Shown: positions 61,248 to 64,000 of the stretch, piece by piece | Layout of the letters: every line of letters starts with the position of its first letter | Position numbering within the stretch: position 1 is the first letter of the stretch | NCBI GenBank assembly: GCA_042219835.1 | Contig: JBHJMN010000034.1 | Span: 3,160 to 67,159 of the forward strand | DNA from: Paenibacillus_G elgii_A | Lineage (GTDB): Bacteria > Bacillota > Bacilli > Paenibacillales > NBRC-103111 | Direction: 5' to 3' | DNA: 64,000 nucleotides | Notes under the pieces: model-generated | Databases searched by the model: none | What the model was told of the DNA's origin: nothing | Seen by the model: only the letters and a program-made list of their open reading frames with translations | Made by a program: the position numbers and the translations under genes

Positions 61248-61940
61248 TCAGACCGTTTCTTGCCGCTTCGCGGTAAAAAATGGATTACGCCACTCCATCA
61301 GCATCGCGTAATTCAGGGATTCTTTATCTTCCAAATAATTGGAAACCAATTTCACCGGCGTTCGGCCGCAACGCAGAAGGAACGTCAGCACCGGGTCTTT
61401 CCGCTCTCCATCCAGCACGCTGCACACATAGTCTTCGGCAGTCATCTCCCCGGCTACCCGGTGATACCCGGGCAGTCGGCCGCCGCCGAGCAGCCGCTCC
61501 AGCTTCAGTTCGACGACCACCTCGTACATGGAGAGCATCAGCCATTTGCCGAGGCCTAGCTTCCGGTAAGCCGGACGTGCGCATATGTCCACAATGTACA
61601 ACGTGTTGCCGGACGGGTTATGGTTGCGGATATACCCTCCGTCGGTAATCTCCTCCCATGTATGATCAGCATGCGCGGGATCGAAATCGACCCGCAGACC
61701 CGTCACCGATGCGGCCAGTTCGCCGCCGATCTCCACGCAGAGCGCGCCTTCCGGAAACCGTTCGACGTGATTCCTGAGCTGCTCCTCGTTCCACCACAGC
61801 TCCGAAGGAAACGGCGGCGGAAAGCTTTCCTGCTGAATCCGAATCAAGCCCGCAAAGTCCCGTTCGGTGTAAGAGCGGATCGTCGCCATAACGGGACGGT
61901 CTCCGTCGAATATGTACATGTCTTTCCGGTACGAGCTCAC
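61248..61940 (-). CDS. GNAT-family N-acetyltransferase
   Basis: 230 residues. Core GNAT strands: MATIRSYTERDFAGLIRIQQ, TLYIVDICARPAYRKLGLGK (acetyl-CoA loop RKLGLGKWL), and helical LSMYEVVVELKLERLL. The C-terminal LEDKESLNYAMLMEWRNP resembles the GNAT half of YhcX-type fusions, in which a GNAT and a nitrilase domain share a chain. Here the nitrilase is the separate gene upstream. GTG 61940 is 7 bases after GGGAGG. Confidence 0.85.
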   Translation of the reverse strand: MSSYRKDMYIFDGDRPVMATIRSYTERDFAGLIRIQQESFPPPFPSELWWNEEQLRNHVERFPEGALCVEIGGELAASVTGLRVDFDPAHADHTWEEITDGGYIRNHNPSGNTLYIVDICARPAYRKLGLGKWLMLSMYEVVVELKLERLLGGGRLPGYHRVAGEMTAEDYVCSVLDGERKDPVLTFLLRCGRTPVKLVSNYLEDKESLNYAMLMEWRNPFFTAKRQETV

Positions 61941-61953
61941 AGCCGTTCCTCCC

Positions 61954-62817
61954 TTACTTCCAATCCGGATACAGATCGGTGCGCCGGTCTCTCCAGGTCG
62001 TAACGGAGCCCTTTTCCCGCACCTCGTACAGCAGCGCAAGGTCCAAATCCCCGGTAATGATCATATCGTCGTTGACTTCCCCGGCCGTCATCAAACCGCC
62101 CGGCGGGAACGGCACATCGTTCGGCGTAATGATCGCAGCCTGCCCGAAATTGCCCCGCATAAAATCGACCGTCGGCAGCGAACCGACCGTACCGGTAGCC
62201 ACCACGTAAATTTGATTCTCGATCGTCCGGGCATGGCATGTATAGCGTACCCGGTGGAAAGCGTGCCGATCATCCGTACACGACGGGCAGAAAATAACGT
62301 CCGCCCCGCGTGCCCTGGCCATCCGGACGATCTCCGGAAACTCCATATCATAGCAAACGAGGATCGCGATCCGTCCTTTATCCGTGTCGAATATTTGAAG
62401 TGCATCGCCCGCCGCCATGTTCCATCCTTTTACTTCCCACGGGGTAATGTGCAGTTTACGCTGCTCGGCGACCCGGCCGTCCGGATAGAACAAAAACGCC
62501 GTATTGTACAACCGGCCGTTTTCTTCAATAATGTGCGTTCCTCCGATCAGGTGCATGCCGGTTTCACGGGCCAAGCCCTGGAACAGCTCCTTATACTGCC
62601 GCGTATATTGCGGCAGCTCCCCGATCTGGAGCGCTTCGCCGCTCCCGTCTCCCCGGCCTATGGACATCAGCTGGGTCGTGAACAGCTCCGGGAACAGCAC
62701 GAAGTCCGATTCGAACTCCTCCGCCGTCCTGACATAACTCGTCACCTGCGCAGCAAATTGTTCAAAGCTGCCAATCGTATGCAAATGGTATTGTACCGCC
62801 GAAACTCTCAGCTTCAT
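61954..62817 (-). CDS. Carbon-nitrogen hydrolase (nitrilase superfamily)
   Basis: 287 residues. The catalytic triad is Glu in DFVLFPELFTTQLM, Lys in EQRKLHITPWE and Cys in AILVCYDMEFPEIVR. It hydrolyses or condenses amides or nitriles; substrate unknown. ATG 62817 is 9 bases after GGGAGG. It follows a methyltransferase gene by 5 bases and precedes the GNAT gene by 13, so the three form one operon. Confidence 0.9.
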   Translation of the reverse strand: MKLRVSAVQYHLHTIGSFEQFAAQVTSYVRTAEEFESDFVLFPELFTTQLMSIGRGDGSGEALQIGELPQYTRQYKELFQGLARETGMHLIGGTHIIEENGRLYNTAFLFYPDGRVAEQRKLHITPWEVKGWNMAAGDALQIFDTDKGRIAILVCYDMEFPEIVRMARARGADVIFCPSCTDDRHAFHRVRYTCHARTIENQIYVVATGTVGSLPTVDFMRGNFGQAAIITPNDVPFPPGGLMTAGEVNDDMIITGDLDLALLYEVREKGSVTTWRDRRTDLYPDWK

Positions 62818-62822
62818 TGAAA

Positions 62823-63530
62823 TCATCCTCCCGTTCCTGTTTCGTCCGTTTCGCCGGTTCCCTCCGGCAATCGTTCTTCCGACCGTTCTTCGATCGGATC
62901 GAAAAATAAAATATGCGGCTTCTTCAAGCACCAGGTCGTCATGCACCGCAGGTTCTCCACGTTCACCGTCTTCAACGGCTCCACCTGTAAAGCATGATGC
63001 TTTTCCGCCGTGCGCTCCAGCAGCCCGGAGTCGGCAAGAAACCGCTCGCTGCCGTCCGGCAGCACGTACCGGCCGCCGCCCAGCGGACGGATGCGGTCCT
63101 CCAGGCCTTCGCTCGAAGCGAGACGCGCAAACAACAGCCCCCCCGGCTTCAGCACCCGCCAAAGCTCCGATACCATCTGCTGAAAATGAGTTTCGCTTTC
63201 GGCAAAATGAAGCACCGCACAAGAGATGACGACGTCAAACGTATCGTTGGCGAAGCTCATTTTCTCCACCGGCTCCACGCGAAAACGTTCTTCCGGCGAA
63301 ATGCGCTCTCCGTCCGGCGCAAGCTCGCGAGCCAAAGCGCGGACCGCTTTCACCGCTTCGGCCGACCGGTCCACGGCCCACAGGTCATAGCCTTCGCGCA
63401 GAAAATGGACCAGATTGCGTCCATTCCCGCAGCCTGCATCGAGCAACCGCATCCCGGGAGCGATTCTCCCTTTCAGCAGTTGGTCGAACAAATAAATTTC
63501 GATATTTCCGAACTGCTCCCGCACGTTCAT
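62823..63530 (-). CDS. Class I SAM-dependent methyltransferase
   Basis: 235 residues. Motif I MRLLDAGCGNGRNLVHFL, motif II DLWAVDRSAEAV, motif IV FDVVISCAVLHFAESETHF and post-motif VLKPGGLLFARLAS. Family near Methyltransf_11; target unknown. Start: ATG 63530 opens the conserved part, but no strong ribosome binding site is visible; TTG 63554 is another candidate. First gene of the operon with the hydrolase and GNAT. Confidence 0.8.
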   Translation of the reverse strand: MNVREQFGNIEIYLFDQLLKGRIAPGMRLLDAGCGNGRNLVHFLREGYDLWAVDRSAEAVKAVRALARELAPDGERISPEERFRVEPVEKMSFANDTFDVVISCAVLHFAESETHFQQMVSELWRVLKPGGLLFARLASSEGLEDRIRPLGGGRYVLPDGSERFLADSGLLERTAEKHHALQVEPLKTVNVENLRCMTTWCLKKPHILFFDPIEERSEERLPEGTGETDETGTGG

Positions 63531-63657
63531 GCTTTGCGCTTCACTCGCTTCCAAATGGTGGCGTTTATCCGATCATTATATCACAATCTCACACCGGACG
63601 GCATCCGGTCATGAGGGCCAACGAATCTGCTGCGGTGTAATCCGGTAAATAAAGCAA

Positions 63658-63682
63658 ACCGGAACGTTTTACCGTTCCGGCG
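63658..63682 (-). terminator. Terminator of the dockerin-like gene remnant
   Basis: Minus-strand CCGGAACG-GTAAAA-CGTTCCGG hairpin with a TTTGCTTT tail. Confidence 0.6.
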
Positions 63683-63710
63683 GAAGAAAAAAATGAAGTC
63701 TTACCACGCG

Positions 63711-63838
63711 ATTTTATCCGCCACGAACTGCACGTCCGTGCGGTCGATCACGCCGTCATTGTTCAAATCGTACGGCCTGTCGTACTCCGGCTGTCCGACA
63801 TGCGTTGCGAAGCGCTTTATTTCCCAAGAGGTCCTAGG
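63711..63838 (-). pseudogene. C-terminal dockerin-like remnant
   Basis: The minus strand reads PYDLNNDGVIDRTDVQFVAD then KIAW before TAA. D-x-N-x-D-G-x-I-D-x-x-D is the calcium-binding repeat of type I dockerins, usually at the end of secreted enzymes. The frame is cut by an in-frame TAG where the IS630-like end begins. The rest of the gene, if any, lies beyond the element outside the window. Confidence 0.65.
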
Positions 63839-64000
63839 CTAAATTCCTTTGCATTTTCCGCAGGTGTCCAAGTTATATAAGTTGAACTAATGAATTGGCT
63901 ATAATCTGATACAAAGACGATCTATGAACGACAATGGGGATTTCATGATCTCGTCCATGAACTGCTGAACATTATTACGAATTTCTGCCACGGTATGATA
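63839..64000 (-). mobile_element. End of an IS630-like element (runs off window)
   Basis: The sequence up to the window edge holds the transposase end and about 60 bases of terminus (GTTCAACTTATATAACTTGG). The boundary with the dockerin remnant is at CTAGG/TA near 63837-63841; IS630 elements insert at TA. The outer inverted repeat could not be verified because the other end is outside. Confidence 0.5.
63899..64000 (-). CDS. IS630-like transposase, C-terminal end (partial)
   Basis: 33 residues in frame to the window edge: YHTVAEIRNNVQQFMDEIMK then SPLSFIDRLCIRL before TAG. This pattern of basic/aromatic helix near the end is common to IS630-type DDE transposases (EIRxxVxxFMxxI). The catalytic core lies outside. 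The assignment is by pattern only. Confidence 0.5.
   Translation of the reverse strand, partial: YHTVAEIRNNVQQFMDEIMKSPLSFIDRLCIRL

Noticed and set aside
1..64000. tRNA, rRNA, prophage or CRISPR loci
   Set aside because: None could be supported from the sequence read by eye; a covariance-model and repeat search would be needed to exclude small RNAs.

Overview
The window looks like chromosome from an endospore-forming member of the Bacillota, most likely Paenibacillaceae. The grounds are moderately high-GC coding DNA with strong AGGAGG-type ribosome binding sites, a complete GerA-type germinant receptor operon, a spore-coat-like yraG-yraF-adhB-yraE-yraD operon, a CdaS-type diadenylate cyclase, a YpbS (DUF2533) protein, a DUF3900 protein, a PCYCGC lipoprotein, XerS and an Opp transporter. 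No rRNA or tRNA gene was seen. The genus is an inference from gene content, not from a marker gene.

Layout. 0-6.3 kb: N-terminal part of a cardiolipin synthase, then a large two-gene iron-sulfur system (double ASKHA activase plus HgdB-like component). 6.3-15.4 kb: a Bcr/CflA exporter, a secreted stalk-domain protein, a stretch of gene debris (ptsI, GNAT and HAD fragments) around an AT-rich methyltransferase, a MerR/TipAS regulator with a 19-bp-spacer promoter, cdaS, DinB and an epimerase. 15.4-22.2 kb: aldo/keto reductase and arylamine acetyltransferase, then a compact, terminator-closed minus-strand cassette: a 30-codon peptide, an ATP-grasp ligase-like enzyme, a GT-B glycosyltransferase-like protein, an ABC ATPase without permease and a protein resembling BtrH/C39 acyltransferases. 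This is the best candidate for an undescribed biosynthetic system. 22.5-26.3 kb: PCYCGC lipoprotein, xerS bracketed by three palindromes with Xer-site geometry, a pseudokinase-PASTA membrane protein and an nnrE remnant.

26.3-35 kb: a small caspase/CHAT-fold protein, a penicillin-acylase-family Ntn-hydrolase, housekeeping enzymes, an SRAP protein lacking two catalytic residues, and an ArsR-SRPBCC pair with its operator inside the promoter. 35-36.6 kb: a decayed IS200/IS605 tnpB copy next to a truncated gene and a SMI1/KNR4 gene, all AT-rich. 36.7-46.3 kb: a small protein kinase, the spore-coat/adhB operon, a LarE/2-hydroxyacid dehydrogenase pair and the four-gene germinant receptor (order A-C-B-D). 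46.4-51.6 kb: glutathione peroxidase, a RavA-ViaA-like AAA+/VWA pair, and an ECF sigma factor with its DUF4179 partner.

51.9-64 kb: an oppABCD-pepV operon without oppF, which would import oligopeptides and cut them to amino acids; DUF3900, DedA, a lipoprotein Cu/Zn superoxide dismutase; a methyltransferase, nitrilase-family hydrolase and GNAT trio; and a dockerin-like gene end interrupted by the end of an IS630-like element that runs off the window. Start codons were chosen by ribosome-binding-site spacing and often differ from the longest open frame; where they do, the entry says so.
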